Notes: generated by a model from the sequence alone, not told the origin. 64,000 nucleotides of DNA from Pseudomonas sp. GL-B-19 (GCF_019956415.1 NZ_JAHBDK010000064.1:124001-188000); one strand, 5' to 3'; shown: positions 1 through 10,091, counted from the stretch's first letter. Translations and numbers: made by a program.

Positions 1-1908
1 ATGGGCACCGCCCTGCTGGTCAGTATTCTGATCGTGGTGGGCATTTATACCCTCGTGGTTAACCGTCTCGCCCAGAGCTATCTGGTCGAACAAGCCCTGC
101 CGTCGAGCATCGAAGCGATGCGCAACGACATCGAGCGAATCCTCGTTCAACCCCTCACCGCCGCCAAGGACATCGCCAGCAATAGCATGGTGCGCGACTG
201 GTTGGCCGGGGGTGAAGACGATGTCCGGACGGCGACGTTCGTACGGTACCTGGAAGGCATTCGCGCTGAACACAAAGCCTTTACCGCGCTGATTATCGGC
301 ACGGCTTCGAATCACTATTTGACCGAAAAAGGCCTGGAACGGACCCTCAGCCGTTCCAACCCCAAAGACGCCTGGTTCTACTCATTCCTGGACAGCAATC
401 AGCCGCGCACCCTCAATATCGACAATGACACCGCGACCGGAGAATTGGCGCTGTTCATCGACCTCAAGGTTGAGCAGGCTGGTAAAGTCGTGGGCGTTGC
501 CGGGCTTGGCCTGAGCATGAAAGAGCTGTCGGAGCTGATCCACAACTTCAGCTTTGGTGAGCGCGGAAAGGTCTATCTCGTGCGTTCCGACGGTTTGATC
601 CAGGTGCATCCCGAGGCGCAATTCAGCGGCAAACGTACCTTGACCGAGCAGATCGGCTCTGCGGCGGCGCAAGCAGTCATGGGTCAACTCTCTAACTCCA
701 CAGCGTCCGCCACCAACAGCAGCTTTATAAGAGACGGCGAAGACTTCCTCGCCTTGAGCCTGCCGCTTCGGGACTTGGGCTGGACGCTGGTGGCCGAAGT
801 GCCGCAGTCGCAGATCTATGCCGAAGCCCGCCGCGCGATGTGGATGAGCAGCGGCATCGGCCTGGCGGTAGCGCTGGTGTGCCTGTTGCTGGTGGTATTG
901 CTGGCTCGTGGTTTGGTGCGTCCGATCCGTCAGGTAACAGCGGCGCTGGTAGCCATTGGTAGCGGTGGTGGCGATTTGACCCATCGGTTGGATGCCAGTC
1001 GCGCCGATGAGCTGGGCGATCTGGCGCGCGGCTTCAATCGGTTTCTGGACAGTCAGCGCGAGATGATCGGCGAAGTACTGACCACCAGCGAACGACTGCG
1101 CACCGCAGTTGGCCAAGTGGCGAAGGTGGTGGACAACACCGCGGAACGTTCTGGTCGTCAGCAGGAAATGACTGACATGGTGGCCACCGCTGTTCATGAG
1201 ATGGGCCTGACCGTGCAGGAAATCGCCCAGAACGCTGGCAACGCGGCGGTCGCGTCGCAGAATGCTCGCGATGAGGCGATGCAGGCTCGCGAAGTGGTGG
1301 GCGGCTCGATCCGGCATATCGAAAGCATGTCCGACGAAATCGGCATCGCGGCGGGTGCCGTGGGTGAGCTGGCCAATCAGGTGGCATCGATTGATCAAGT
1401 GCTGGCAGTGATTCGCGGGATATCCGAGCAGACCAATTTGCTGGCGCTCAACGCGGCCATCGAAGCGGCGCGGGCCGGGGACATGGGCCGTGGTTTTGCG
1501 GTGGTGGCGGATGAAGTGCGCACCTTGGCGCGACGCACGCAGTCGTCGACCGATGAGATTCAACAGATGATCGGCAGCCTCAAGCAGGGGGCGGAGAATG
1601 CGGTGTCATCAATGCACAGCGGACAAGCGGCGACCGGCACGGGTGTCGAATCGAGCCAGCGTACCGGGGCGTCGTTGACGGCGATTACAGGGCAGGTGGA
1701 ACGCATCAGTGACATGAACCATCAGGTGGCGACGGCGACGGAAGAGCAGTCGGCGGTCACCGAAGAGATCAACCGCAATGTGCAGGGGATTTCGGATTTG
1801 GCCCGGGCGACGGCGGGGGAGGTCAGGGCTTGTCGTGAAGACTGTCAGACGTTGCAGCGCTTGGCTGATGATTTGGCGCGGCAGATGGGTGGGTTCAAGC
1901 TGGGCTGA
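1..1908 (+). CDS. Methyl-accepting chemotaxis protein, 5' end probably cut by the window
   Basis: This is an inner-membrane chemoreceptor that passes ligand binding to the CheA/CheW array. Residues 4-20 form a first membrane helix. Residues 30-275 look like a periplasmic double-Cache sensor domain, and a second membrane helix lies near 281-303. A HAMP segment follows to about 356, and then the cytoplasmic signalling hairpin, whose tip reads EQTNLLALNAAIEAARAGD near residue 480. The frame is open at base 1 and the first helix starts only three residues in, without the usual basic leader. The true start is therefore probably just upstream of the window. The ligand cannot be told from the sequence. 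The gene ends just before a REP pair. Confidence 0.9.
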   Translation: MGTALLVSILIVVGIYTLVVNRLAQSYLVEQALPSSIEAMRNDIERILVQPLTAAKDIASNSMVRDWLAGGEDDVRTATFVRYLEGIRAEHKAFTALIIGTASNHYLTEKGLERTLSRSNPKDAWFYSFLDSNQPRTLNIDNDTATGELALFIDLKVEQAGKVVGVAGLGLSMKELSELIHNFSFGERGKVYLVRSDGLIQVHPEAQFSGKRTLTEQIGSAAAQAVMGQLSNSTASATNSSFIRDGEDFLALSLPLRDLGWTLVAEVPQSQIYAEARRAMWMSSGIGLAVALVCLLLVVLLARGLVRPIRQVTAALVAIGSGGGDLTHRLDASRADELGDLARGFNRFLDSQREMIGEVLTTSERLRTAVGQVAKVVDNTAERSGRQQEMTDMVATAVHEMGLTVQEIAQNAGNAAVASQNARDEAMQAREVVGGSIRHIESMSDEIGIAAGAVGELANQVASIDQVLAVIRGISEQTNLLALNAAIEAARAGDMGRGFAVVADEVRTLARRTQSSTDEIQQMIGSLKQGAENAVSSMHSGQAATGTGVESSQRTGASLTAITGQVERISDMNHQVATATEEQSAVTEEINRNVQGISDLARATAGEVRACREDCQTLQRLADDLARQMGGFKLG

Positions 1909-1934
1909 AAAAGTGCGTTGGCTATGCTGACGCC

Positions 1935-2007
1935 TTCGCTGGCAAGCCAGCTCCTACATGGCCGGTGCGTTCACACCAAACCCTGTAGGAGCTGGCTTGC
2001 CAGCGAA
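1935..2007. repeat. Inverted REP pair (REPIN)
   Basis: Two 24-base arms, TTCGCTGGCAAGCCAGCTCC (then TACA) at 1935-1958 and its perfect reverse complement at 1984-2007, enclose 25 bases. This is the Pseudomonas REP doublet form. It lies between the 3' ends of the convergent chemoreceptor and acyl-CoA dehydrogenase genes. Confidence 0.9.
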
Positions 2008-2036
2008 TAGATTTCAGCTGCAGCACAAGTTCGGGA

Positions 2037-3839
2037 TCAGAACCACTCATCCTGCATCCCAAGACAAACATCATCCCGAGCCTCAAGAATCGCCAGCTCA
2101 TGGTGGCAACCTGGCACTTCCCACGTCAGGAAATACCGCGCCGCCTGCAGCTTGCCTTTATAGAAGCTGACATCCGCCGCATTGCCTTTGGCCAAGCCTT
2201 CCTCGGCACGAATCGCCTGTTCCAGCCAGCGCCAGCCAATCACCGTGTGCCCGAACACTTTCAGGTACAGCGCGGAGTTCGCCAGGCTGCTGTTGACCTT
2301 GCCTTGAGCCAGATCAGTCAGCAGGCCGATGGTCACTGTTTGCAGGCGTGCCACCAGTTTTTCCAGCGGTTCACGCAGCGCGGTCAAGGATTCATATGCC
2401 TGCGCCCGCGCGCCGGTGTCGGCGATCAGTCGGATCAATTGCTTGAGCCCGGCACCACCGTTCTGCGCCAGCTTGCGCCCTAGCAAGTCCAACGACTGAA
2501 TCCCGTGCGTGCCTTCATGAATCGGGTTCAGACGATTGTCGCGATAGTACTGTTCCACCGGGTATTCACGGGTGTAACCGTGGCCGCCGAGAATCTGGAT
2601 CGCCAGTTCGTTGGCCTTCAGGCAAAATTCCGACGGCCAGGATTTGACGATGGGCGTCAGCAAGTCCAGCAGTTCATGGGCCTGCTTACGCTCGGCTTCG
2701 GTCGCAAGCGTGGTGGTGTCATCGAACAATCGCGCCGCATAGAGGCCGAGATCGAACGAACCTTCGACGTACGCCTTCTGGGTCAGCAACATGCGTTTAA
2801 CGTCGGCGTGTTGAATGATCGCCACTGGCGCGGTGTTCGGGTCCTTGCTGTCCGGCACGCGACCCTGTGGCCGCTCGCGGGCATATTCCAGCGAGTACAA
2901 ATAACCGGCGTAACCGAGCATCACCGCGCCCATGCCGACGCCAATCCGCGCCTCGTTCATCATCTGGAACATGTAGCTCAAACCGTGGTGCGGCTTGCCC
3001 ACCAGATAACCAACACACTCGCCGTTATCGCCGAAATTCAGCGCGGTGGACGTGGTGCCGCGCCAGCCCATTTTGTGGAACAACCCGGCCAGCAACACAT
3101 CGTTGCGCTTGCCGAGGCTGCCGTCATCGTTGACCAGAAACTTGGGCACGATGAACAGCGAAATCCCCTTCACCCCGGCTGGTGCGTCCGGCAGCTTGGC
3201 CAGCACCATGTGCACGATGTTTTCCGACAGCGGGTGGTCGCCGCCGGAGATAAAAATCTTGTTGCCCTTGAGGCGATAAGTGCCGTCAGACGCAAGCTCG
3301 GCGCGGGTACGAATATCCGACAGCGACGAACCGGCATGCGGCTCGGTCAGGGCCATGGTGCCGAAGAAGCGGCCGTCGATCATCGGCTGCAGGAAGCGCT
3401 GTTTCTGCTCCTCGGTGCCGAAACTTTCGATCAGATTCGCCGCGCCCATCGTTAAAAACGGGTACGAAGTGGATGCCGCATTGGCGGATTGAAAATGCGC
3501 GAAGCAGGCCTGGGACAATAAGGTAGGAAGCTGCATGCCACCCGCGTCGAAACTGCGCGCGGCATTGAGGAAACCGGCTTCGAGGAACGCATCCACCGCC
3601 GGTTTCACTTCCGGGATCAGAATCGCCTGACCGTTCTCATAGCGCGGCTCGTTCTCGTCACCCTTGCGGTTGTGCGGGGCGAAGAATTTTTCGGCGATAT
3701 TGCGAGCGGTGCCGATGGCGGCATCGAAGGTCTCGCGATTGTGCTCGGCGAAACGCTCACGCTGGGTCAGGCCCTCGGCATCGAGGACTTCATACAGCTC
3801 GAAAGCCAGATTGCGGGAACTGAGCAACGTCTCGGACAT
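2037..3839 (-). CDS. Acyl-CoA dehydrogenase (long form, about 600 aa)
   Basis: A flavoprotein that catalyses the first, alpha-beta desaturation step of acyl-CoA oxidation in the cytoplasm. The 600-residue length fits the large acyl-CoA dehydrogenase branch with an extra C-terminal domain (the branch of DmdC and the P. aeruginosa PA0506 type) rather than the 380-residue branch. Visible family signatures are MALTEPHAGSSLSDIRTRAE near residue 162 in the middle beta domain, and ILGGHGYTREYPVEQYYRD with RLNPIHEGTHGIQ near residues 415-445 at the FAD and catalytic region. Substrate chain length cannot be read from the sequence. The gene stands alone, with REP pairs on both sides. Confidence 0.93.
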   Translation of the reverse strand: MSETLLSSRNLAFELYEVLDAEGLTQRERFAEHNRETFDAAIGTARNIAEKFFAPHNRKGDENEPRYENGQAILIPEVKPAVDAFLEAGFLNAARSFDAGGMQLPTLLSQACFAHFQSANAASTSYPFLTMGAANLIESFGTEEQKQRFLQPMIDGRFFGTMALTEPHAGSSLSDIRTRAELASDGTYRLKGNKIFISGGDHPLSENIVHMVLAKLPDAPAGVKGISLFIVPKFLVNDDGSLGKRNDVLLAGLFHKMGWRGTTSTALNFGDNGECVGYLVGKPHHGLSYMFQMMNEARIGVGMGAVMLGYAGYLYSLEYARERPQGRVPDSKDPNTAPVAIIQHADVKRMLLTQKAYVEGSFDLGLYAARLFDDTTTLATEAERKQAHELLDLLTPIVKSWPSEFCLKANELAIQILGGHGYTREYPVEQYYRDNRLNPIHEGTHGIQSLDLLGRKLAQNGGAGLKQLIRLIADTGARAQAYESLTALREPLEKLVARLQTVTIGLLTDLAQGKVNSSLANSALYLKVFGHTVIGWRWLEQAIRAEEGLAKGNAADVSFYKGKLQAARYFLTWEVPGCHHELAILEARDDVCLGMQDEWF

Positions 3840-3938
3840 GGCGGCCTACCTTTTTTTGGAATGGACCGAGTCTAGGCGCGGGGAGGGCGGGGTGAACAGG
3901 ATGATTGATGAGCGTGATAGAAGGGCAAAACACCGACC

Positions 3939-4017
3939 TGTAGGAGCTGGCTTGCCAGCGAATGCCCCACTGCGGTGTGCCTGACGCGCCGCCTTCGCCA
4001 GCAAGCCGGCTCCTACA
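3939..4017. repeat. Inverted REP pair (REPIN)
   Basis: Arms at 3939-3962 and 3994-4017 are near-perfect reverse complements of the same 24-base REP as at 1935-2007, with two mismatched positions. It lies between the acyl-CoA dehydrogenase start and the putA terminator. Confidence 0.88.
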
Positions 4018-4026
4018 GGGTATGGC

Positions 4027-4060
4027 AAAAAAAATGGGCGCCGATGAGGGCGCCCATTTT
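4027..4060 (-). terminator. Intrinsic terminator of putA
   Basis: A 9-bp GC-rich stem (ATGGGCGCC paired with GGCGCCCAT) is followed on the minus strand by a run of eight T. It lies 20 bases past the putA stop codon. Confidence 0.88.
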
Positions 4061-4080
4061 TACAGTGACCGCATAGCTAA

Positions 4081-7000
4081 TTAGCCGATAGTCATCAGAC
4101 TGGCATTACCACCCGCTGCAGCAGTGTTGACGCTCAGCGCACGTTCAATTACCAAACGCTCCAGCGCAATATTGGTCTCGCCTTGCGACAAACCATGAAC
4201 ACCGACAATGGCGCCAGCACGCTTGGCCACTTGCTGGCACACCGCACGCAACTGGTCCGAATGGCCATGATGCAGAACTGCATCAAACACCACTTCATCC
4301 TTGTTCCAGTCGGACACCAGCTTGATGCGTGCCTGAACATCCTTCGGCAAGCGTGCGAACAACGCCTTGGTCAAATCAGCGTCCGGCCACACCGCCGAAC
4401 CGCCGACAGCCAGCACCGCTGCCAGTTGCGTCAGCAGATCACCTTCGACTTCCGCCAGGCACAGCACGTGTTCGCGCGGCAGGATGGCGTAGCTGTTGCG
4501 CTCGCCGGTTGGACCGGCCAGAACACGGGTGATCCCGCTTTGCGATTGCGCCGTGAACTGCACGCACAGGGTGCTCAGGTCGGCAAATTTGTTGCTGTCG
4601 GCCCAGGCTTTCAGGGCGGTCAGCGGCTTGCTCATGGCGTCGCGCAGACGAACGTCCGGCGCTACGATGGCGTCACCGCGAGCGAAGGATTGTTCGATTG
4701 CATCGGTAGGACGCGTCGACAGCAGGCGGTACAGGTACAGCGGACCACCGGCTTTCGGACCAGTACCCGACAAACCTTCGCCACCGAACGGTTGTACGCC
4801 AACCACGGCGCCAACAATGTTGCGGTTCACGTAGACGTTACCGGCGTTGACGTTGTCGATCACCTTGGCGATGGTTTCGTCGATGCGTGTATGCACGCCC
4901 AACGTCAGGCCATAGCCGGAAGCGTTGATCTGGCCGATCAATAGATCGATGTCTTTGCGCTTGTAGCGAACCACGTGCAGCACTGGACCGAAGATCTCCC
5001 GTTGCAGCTCGTCGAAGCTTTCCAGTTCGATCAGGGTCGGCATCACGAAGGTGCCGCGTTTGACTTCTTCGCTGTTGGCGATGGCCACCTGGTACACGTT
5101 GCGACCTTTGTCGCGCATGGCCTGGATGTGCTTCTCGATGCCCGCCTTGGCTTCGGCGTCGATCACCGGGCCGATGTCCACGGACAGGCGCTCAGGGTTG
5201 CCGAGACGGCATTCAGCCATGGCGCCTTTGAGCATTTCGATGACACGGTCAGCGGAATCTTCCTGCAAGCACAAGACGCGCAGTGCCGAGCAACGTTGGC
5301 CGGCGCTGTCGAAGGCCGATGACACCACGTCGATCACCACCTGTTCGGTCAGTGCCGAAGAGTCGACGATCATCGCGTTCTGGCCACCGGTTTCGGCGAT
5401 CAGCGGAATTGGACGGCCCTGGGCATCCAGGCGGCCAGCGATGTTGCGTTGCAGCAGGCGGGCAACTTCGGTGGAACCGGTGAACATCACGCCTTTGACG
5501 CGATCGTCGCCGACCAGACCGGCACCGACGGTTTCGCCACGGCCCGGCAGCAGTTGCAGCACGCCTTCCGGAATCCCGGCTTCGAGCAGCAAGCGCACGG
5601 CTTGAGCGGCTACCAGCGGGGTTTGTTCCGCAGGCTTGGCCAGCACCGGGTTACCGGCGGCCAACGCCGCAGCCACCTGGCCACTGAAAATGGCCAGCGG
5701 GAAGTTCCACGGGCTGATGCAGACAACCGGGCCCAGTGGGCGGTGGGCGTCGTTGGTGAAATCGTTGCGTGCCTGCACCGCGTAATAACGCAGGAAGTCC
5801 ACGGCTTCACGCACTTCGGCGATGGCGTTGGCGAAGGTCTTGCCAGCTTCTCGAGCCAACAGGCCCATCAGCGGCTGGATCTCGCCTTCCATCAAATCGG
5901 CGGCGCGTTCCAGAATCGCGGCACGTTCGGCGGGCGGGGTGGCCTGCCAGATCGGCGCGGCGTTCAGGGCGCACTGGATCGCGTTGTCGACGTCTTCGAC
6001 GGTGGCTTCCTGCACATGGCCGACCACGTCACGCAGATCGGACGGGTTCAGCACCGGCGCAGGGGTTTCAGTGCTGGAAGCGCAACCGAGCATCGGCGCG
6101 GCTTTCCAGTGGTTGTGAGCAGTGGCCAGCAAGGCGCAGGACAGGGAAGCCAAACGATGTTCGTTGGCCATGTCGATGCCGCTGGAGTTGGCGCGCTCGG
6201 CGCCATAAAGATCACGCGGCAGCGGGATACGCGGGTGCGGCAGGCCGAAGCCGCCTTCCAGCGTCGCCATCTGCTCGATGCTGGCCACTGGATCGGCCAC
6301 CAGCTCCTGGATCGAAATGGATTGGTCGGCGATCCGGTTGACGAATGAGGTGTTCGCGCCGTTTTCCAGTAGGCGACGCACCAGGTACGCCAGCAGCGTT
6401 TCGTGAGTACCGACCGGTGCGTACACACGGCACGGACGGTTCAGCTTGCCTTCGGAAACTTTACCTACAACCTGTTCGTACAACGGTTCACCCATGCCGT
6501 GCAGGCACTGGAACTCGTACTGGCCGGGGTAATAGTTCTGACCGGCGATGTGATAAATGGCCGACAAGGTGTGGGCGTTGTGCGTGGCAAATTGCGGGTA
6601 GATAACTTCCGGCACCGACAGCAACTTGCGTGCGCAGGCGATGTAGGAAACGTCGGTGTACACCTTGCGGGTGTAGACCGGATAGCCTTCCAGGCCTTCG
6701 ACCTGGGCGCGCTTGATTTCGCTGTCCCAGTACGCGCCTTTCACCAGGCGGATCATCAAGCGATGACGGCTGCGGCGAGCCAGGTCGATCACGTAGTCGA
6801 TCACATACGGGCAACGCTTTTGATATGCCTGAATCACGAAGCCGATGCCGTTCCAGCCGGTCAGTTGCGGCTCGAAGCACAGGCGTTCCAGCAGATCCAG
6901 CGACAGTTCGAGACGGTCAGCTTCTTCGGCGTCGATGTTCAGGCCGATGTCGTACTGCTTGGCCAGCAAGGTCAGTGACAGCAGGCGCGGGTACAGCTCG

Positions 7001-8034
7001 TCCATCACGCGCTCGTACTGCGCGCGGCTGTAACGCGGGTGCAGTGCCGACAACTTGATGGAGATGCCTGGGCCTTCATAAATCCCACGACCGTGGGACG
7101 CTTTGCCGATCGAGTGAATGGCTTGTTCGTACGAGGCCAGGTACTTCTGCGCATCGTGCTCGGTCAGTGCCGCTTCACCGAGCATGTCGTAGGAGTAGCG
7201 GAAACCTTTGGCTTCGAACTTGCTCGCATTGGCCAAGGCTTCGGCGATGGTTTCGCCGGTGACGAACTGCTCGCCCATCAGGCGCATGGCCATGTCGACG
7301 CCCTTGCGGATCATCGGCTCGCCGCTTTTGCCGATGATGCGGCTCAGGGATGAAGTCAAACCCGCTTCGTTATGCGTGGCGACCAGTTTGCCGGTCAGCA
7401 GCAGGCCCCAAGTGGCGGCGTTGACGAACAGTGACGGGCTGTTGCCCAAGTGTGGATGCCAGTTGCCGGTGCTGATCTTGTCGCGGATCAGCGCGTCACG
7501 GGTGCCTTTGTCCGGGATGCGCAGCAGCGCTTCGGCCAGGCACATCAGTGCTACGCCTTCCTGAGAAGACAGAGAAAATTCCTGCAGCAGACCCTGAACA
7601 ATCCCGGCACGGCCACCGGCGCTTTTCTGATTGCGCAGTTTTTCGGCAATCGATGCGGCGAGCTTATTCGTGGCTTCGGCCATGGCGACCGGCAGGCGAG
7701 CCTGTTCGATCAGCATCGGCACCACTTCCGGCTCAGGGCGACGGTAGGCGGCGGTGATCGAAGCGCGCAGCACCGATTGCGGCAGGATGCTTTCGGCGAA
7801 CTCCAGGAAGCACTGGTGCGCGTGGTCGGCATGGACTTCACCGGCGTCGTCAGCGTCTTTGCTGATCAAACCACTCAGCTCGGACAGGGTTGCACCACCC
7901 TCGAGTTTTTCCAGGTAATTGAAAATTGCCTGCTTGATCAGCCAGTGCGGCGTGCGATCAATCGAGGTCGCGGCAGCCTTGAGGCGCTCGCGGGTCGGGT
8001 CGTCAAGTTTGACCCCAAGGGTGGTGGTAGCCAT
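4081..8034 (-). CDS. putA: Trifunctional PutA: transcriptional repressor, proline dehydrogenase and P5C dehydrogenase
   Basis: PutA oxidises proline to glutamate in two steps at the membrane and represses the put genes when proline is absent. The 1317-residue length matches the long PutA class. Residues 1-47 form a ribbon-helix-helix DNA-binding domain (starting MATTTLGVKLDDPTRERLK). The FAD proline dehydrogenase barrel covers roughly 250-570. The NAD-dependent glutamate-semialdehyde dehydrogenase covers roughly 650-1120, with general base Glu881 (in AETGGQNAM) and nucleophile Cys915 (in GQRCSALRVL). A C-terminal domain follows. The start has a GAGGA ribosome site six bases upstream. It is divergent from putP across a gap rich in GTTGCAC heptamers. 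Confidence 0.98.
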   Translation of the reverse strand: MATTTLGVKLDDPTRERLKAAATSIDRTPHWLIKQAIFNYLEKLEGGATLSELSGLISKDADDAGEVHADHAHQCFLEFAESILPQSVLRASITAAYRRPEPEVVPMLIEQARLPVAMAEATNKLAASIAEKLRNQKSAGGRAGIVQGLLQEFSLSSQEGVALMCLAEALLRIPDKGTRDALIRDKISTGNWHPHLGNSPSLFVNAATWGLLLTGKLVATHNEAGLTSSLSRIIGKSGEPMIRKGVDMAMRLMGEQFVTGETIAEALANASKFEAKGFRYSYDMLGEAALTEHDAQKYLASYEQAIHSIGKASHGRGIYEGPGISIKLSALHPRYSRAQYERVMDELYPRLLSLTLLAKQYDIGLNIDAEEADRLELSLDLLERLCFEPQLTGWNGIGFVIQAYQKRCPYVIDYVIDLARRSRHRLMIRLVKGAYWDSEIKRAQVEGLEGYPVYTRKVYTDVSYIACARKLLSVPEVIYPQFATHNAHTLSAIYHIAGQNYYPGQYEFQCLHGMGEPLYEQVVGKVSEGKLNRPCRVYAPVGTHETLLAYLVRRLLENGANTSFVNRIADQSISIQELVADPVASIEQMATLEGGFGLPHPRIPLPRDLYGAERANSSGIDMANEHRLASLSCALLATAHNHWKAAPMLGCASSTETPAPVLNPSDLRDVVGHVQEATVEDVDNAIQCALNAAPIWQATPPAERAAILERAADLMEGEIQPLMGLLAREAGKTFANAIAEVREAVDFLRYYAVQARNDFTNDAHRPLGPVVCISPWNFPLAIFSGQVAAALAAGNPVLAKPAEQTPLVAAQAVRLLLEAGIPEGVLQLLPGRGETVGAGLVGDDRVKGVMFTGSTEVARLLQRNIAGRLDAQGRPIPLIAETGGQNAMIVDSSALTEQVVIDVVSSAFDSAGQRCSALRVLCLQEDSADRVIEMLKGAMAECRLGNPERLSVDIGPVIDAEAKAGIEKHIQAMRDKGRNVYQVAIANSEEVKRGTFVMPTLIELESFDELQREIFGPVLHVVRYKRKDIDLLIGQINASGYGLTLGVHTRIDETIAKVIDNVNAGNVYVNRNIVGAVVGVQPFGGEGLSGTGPKAGGPLYLYRLLSTRPTDAIEQSFARGDAIVAPDVRLRDAMSKPLTALKAWADSNKFADLSTLCVQFTAQSQSGITRVLAGPTGERNSYAILPREHVLCLAEVEGDLLTQLAAVLAVGGSAVWPDADLTKALFARLPKDVQARIKLVSDWNKDEVVFDAVLHHGHSDQLRAVCQQVAKRAGAIVGVHGLSQGETNIALERLVIERALSVNTAAAGGNASLMTIG

Positions 8035-8090
8035 TTTTTATCCTCATGTTTGCCACGATTGCGTGGCATCAGCTGGCGGCAAGATTAGCC

Positions 8091-8121
8091 GTGCAACTGT
8101 TGAGGTGCAACCGGGTGCAAC
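8091..8121. promoter_or_regulatory. Cluster of three putative PutA operators next to putA
   Basis: The heptamer GTGCAAC (GTTGCAC on the other strand) occurs at 8091-8097, 8105-8111 and 8115-8121, that is 57-87 bases upstream of the putA start. GTTGCA is the established recognition core of the enteric PutA ribbon-helix-helix domain. The last two copies are ten bases apart, one helical turn, so dimers could bind side by side. Use as operators here is inferred. Confidence 0.7.
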
Positions 8122-8271
8122 CCTTTTTTTGTCGGAATAACAGGCAGCTCGTCAGGAAATAAATTCTGGTACGGCAGTGCTGCATCGGGTGGGTGCTTTT
8201 TAGAGCGGTCGGCATTCGCGCTTGCTTCGAAAAGGAGCAAAAACGTGGTTTTTAATTATATTTCCGACTGG

Positions 8272-8345
8272 GTGCAACTTATTCTCACAAAATGGGTTGC
8301 ACCTTATTTGTGTTGTTGAATAGGATTCGCGCCCCAAGGTGCAAC
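8272..8345. promoter_or_regulatory. Cluster of three putative PutA operators upstream of putP
   Basis: Copies of the same heptamer are at 8272-8278 (GTGCAAC), 8296-8302 (GTTGCAC) and 8339-8345 (GTGCAAC), about 150-225 bases before the putP start. With the putA-proximal cluster this makes six sites in the 462-base divergent gap. Nothing else recognisable was seen between 8122 and 8271 or between 8346 and 8496. Confidence 0.68.
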
Positions 8346-8496
8346 CGGATGAAAAACCGGTGCGCCGGCTGATGGCTTTCCTGGGGAAACATCAGTCTTA
8401 AATGCGCAGGCTTCGAAATCATCTGAACAAACATTGTCGTTTGTCGGCGGTTTCACACGCTGGCGCTACATAAAAACAAAGCCAGGGCATCACTTA

Positions 8497-9981
8497 ATGA
8501 GCGTAAGCAATCCAACCCTGATCACGTTTGTGATCTACATCGCAGCAATGGTGCTGATCGGCTTCATGGCCTATCGCTCCACCAACAACCTTTCTGACTA
8601 CATTCTGGGCGGTCGCAGCCTGGGTAGTGTCGTGACGGCTTTGTCCGCTGGCGCCTCCGACATGAGCGGCTGGTTGTTGATGGGTCTGCCGGGCGCCATC
8701 TACATGTCCGGCCTGTCCGAAAGCTGGATCGCCATTGGCCTGATCATCGGTGCTTACCTGAACTGGCTGTTCGTCGCTGGCCGTCTGCGTGTGCAGACCG
8801 AGCACAACGGCGATGCCCTGACCCTGCCGGATTATTTCTCTAGCCGTTTCGAAGACAAAAGCGGCCTGCTGCGGATCATTTCTGCGGTGGTGATTCTGGT
8901 GTTCTTCACCATTTACTGCGCATCCGGCATTGTCGCTGGTGCCCGTCTGTTCGAAAGCACCTTTGGCATGTCCTACGAGACAGCGCTGTGGGCCGGCGCT
9001 GCGGCGACGATTGCCTACACCTTCGTCGGCGGTTTCCTGGCCGTGAGCTGGACCGATACCGTACAAGCCACGCTGATGATCTTCGCCCTGTTGCTGACGC
9101 CGATCATCGTGCTGCTGGCGACCGGCGGCGTCGACACCACATTCCTGGCTATCGAGGCACAGGACCCAAGCAACTTCGACATGCTGAAAAACACCACCTT
9201 CATCGGCATCATCTCGCTGATGGGCTGGGGCCTGGGTTACTTCGGCCAGCCGCACATCCTCGCGCGTTTCATGGCGGCGGATTCGGTCAAGTCGATCGCC
9301 AACGCCCGTCGCATCTCCATGACCTGGATGATCCTGTGCCTGGGCGGCACCGTGGCGGTGGGCTTCTTCGGTATCGCTTACTTCTCGGCCAACCCAGCTG
9401 TTGCAATGCCGGTGAGCGAGAACCACGAGCGCGTGTTCATTGAACTGGCGAAAATTCTCTTCAACCCATGGGTTGCCGGTATCTTGCTGTCGGCCATTCT
9501 GGCTGCCGTAATGAGCACCCTGAGCTGCCAATTGCTGGTGTGCTCGAGCGCCCTGACCGAAGACTTCTACAAAACCTTCCTGCGTAAATCCGCTTCCCAG
9601 GTCGAACTGGTCTGGGTCGGCCGCGCCATGGTCCTGGTGGTTGCCCTGATCGCCATCGCGATGGCTGCTAACCCGGAAAACCGCGTGCTGGGTCTGGTCA
9701 GCTACGCCTGGGCCGGTTTCGGTGCTGCGTTCGGTCCGGTGGTGCTGATCTCCGTGATCTGGAAAGACATGACCCGCAACGGCGCACTGGCCGGCATCCT
9801 GGTTGGCGCGATCACCGTGATCGTTTGGAAACACTTCGAACTGCTGGGCCTGTACGAAATCATCCCTGGTTTCATCTTCGCCAGCCTGGCCATCTACATC
9901 GTCAGCAAACTGGGTGCGCCGACTCACGGCATGCTTCAGCGTTTTGCTGCGGCCGAAGCCGATTTCCGCCTGAACAAGTGA
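8497..9981 (+). CDS. putP: Sodium/proline symporter PutP
   Basis: A sodium-coupled proline importer of the solute:sodium symporter family, supplying PutA. Using the ATG at 8497 gives 494 residues, close to the E. coli protein, and a start of MSVSNPTLITFVIYIAAMVL. The frame stays open back to a TTG at 8434, but that adds a charged leader untypical of the family. About 13 hydrophobic segments are visible. Family signatures include GGRSLGSVVTALSAGASDMS near residue 40 and LGYFGQPHILARFMA near residue 245. An intrinsic terminator follows. Expression is probably derepressed by proline through PutA. Confidence 0.96.
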   Translation: MSVSNPTLITFVIYIAAMVLIGFMAYRSTNNLSDYILGGRSLGSVVTALSAGASDMSGWLLMGLPGAIYMSGLSESWIAIGLIIGAYLNWLFVAGRLRVQTEHNGDALTLPDYFSSRFEDKSGLLRIISAVVILVFFTIYCASGIVAGARLFESTFGMSYETALWAGAAATIAYTFVGGFLAVSWTDTVQATLMIFALLLTPIIVLLATGGVDTTFLAIEAQDPSNFDMLKNTTFIGIISLMGWGLGYFGQPHILARFMAADSVKSIANARRISMTWMILCLGGTVAVGFFGIAYFSANPAVAMPVSENHERVFIELAKILFNPWVAGILLSAILAAVMSTLSCQLLVCSSALTEDFYKTFLRKSASQVELVWVGRAMVLVVALIAIAMAANPENRVLGLVSYAWAGFGAAFGPVVLISVIWKDMTRNGALAGILVGAITVIVWKHFELLGLYEIIPGFIFASLAIYIVSKLGAPTHGMLQRFAAAEADFRLNK

Positions 9982-10017
9982 TGGGGGAGCTTCGGCTCTG
10001 ACCTTTCGCCGCACATG

Positions 10018-10057
10018 AAAACGGCCCGCTTCCATTTGGAGGCGGGCCGTTTTTTTT
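10018..10057 (+). terminator. Intrinsic terminator of putP
   Basis: AACGGCCCGC pairs with GCGGGCCGTT around a short inner TCC/GGA stem, followed directly by eight T. It lies about 37 bases past the putP stop. Confidence 0.9.
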
Positions 10058-10091
10058 GCCTGTGCAATTTTCGAATCCCTGTGCGTACCCC

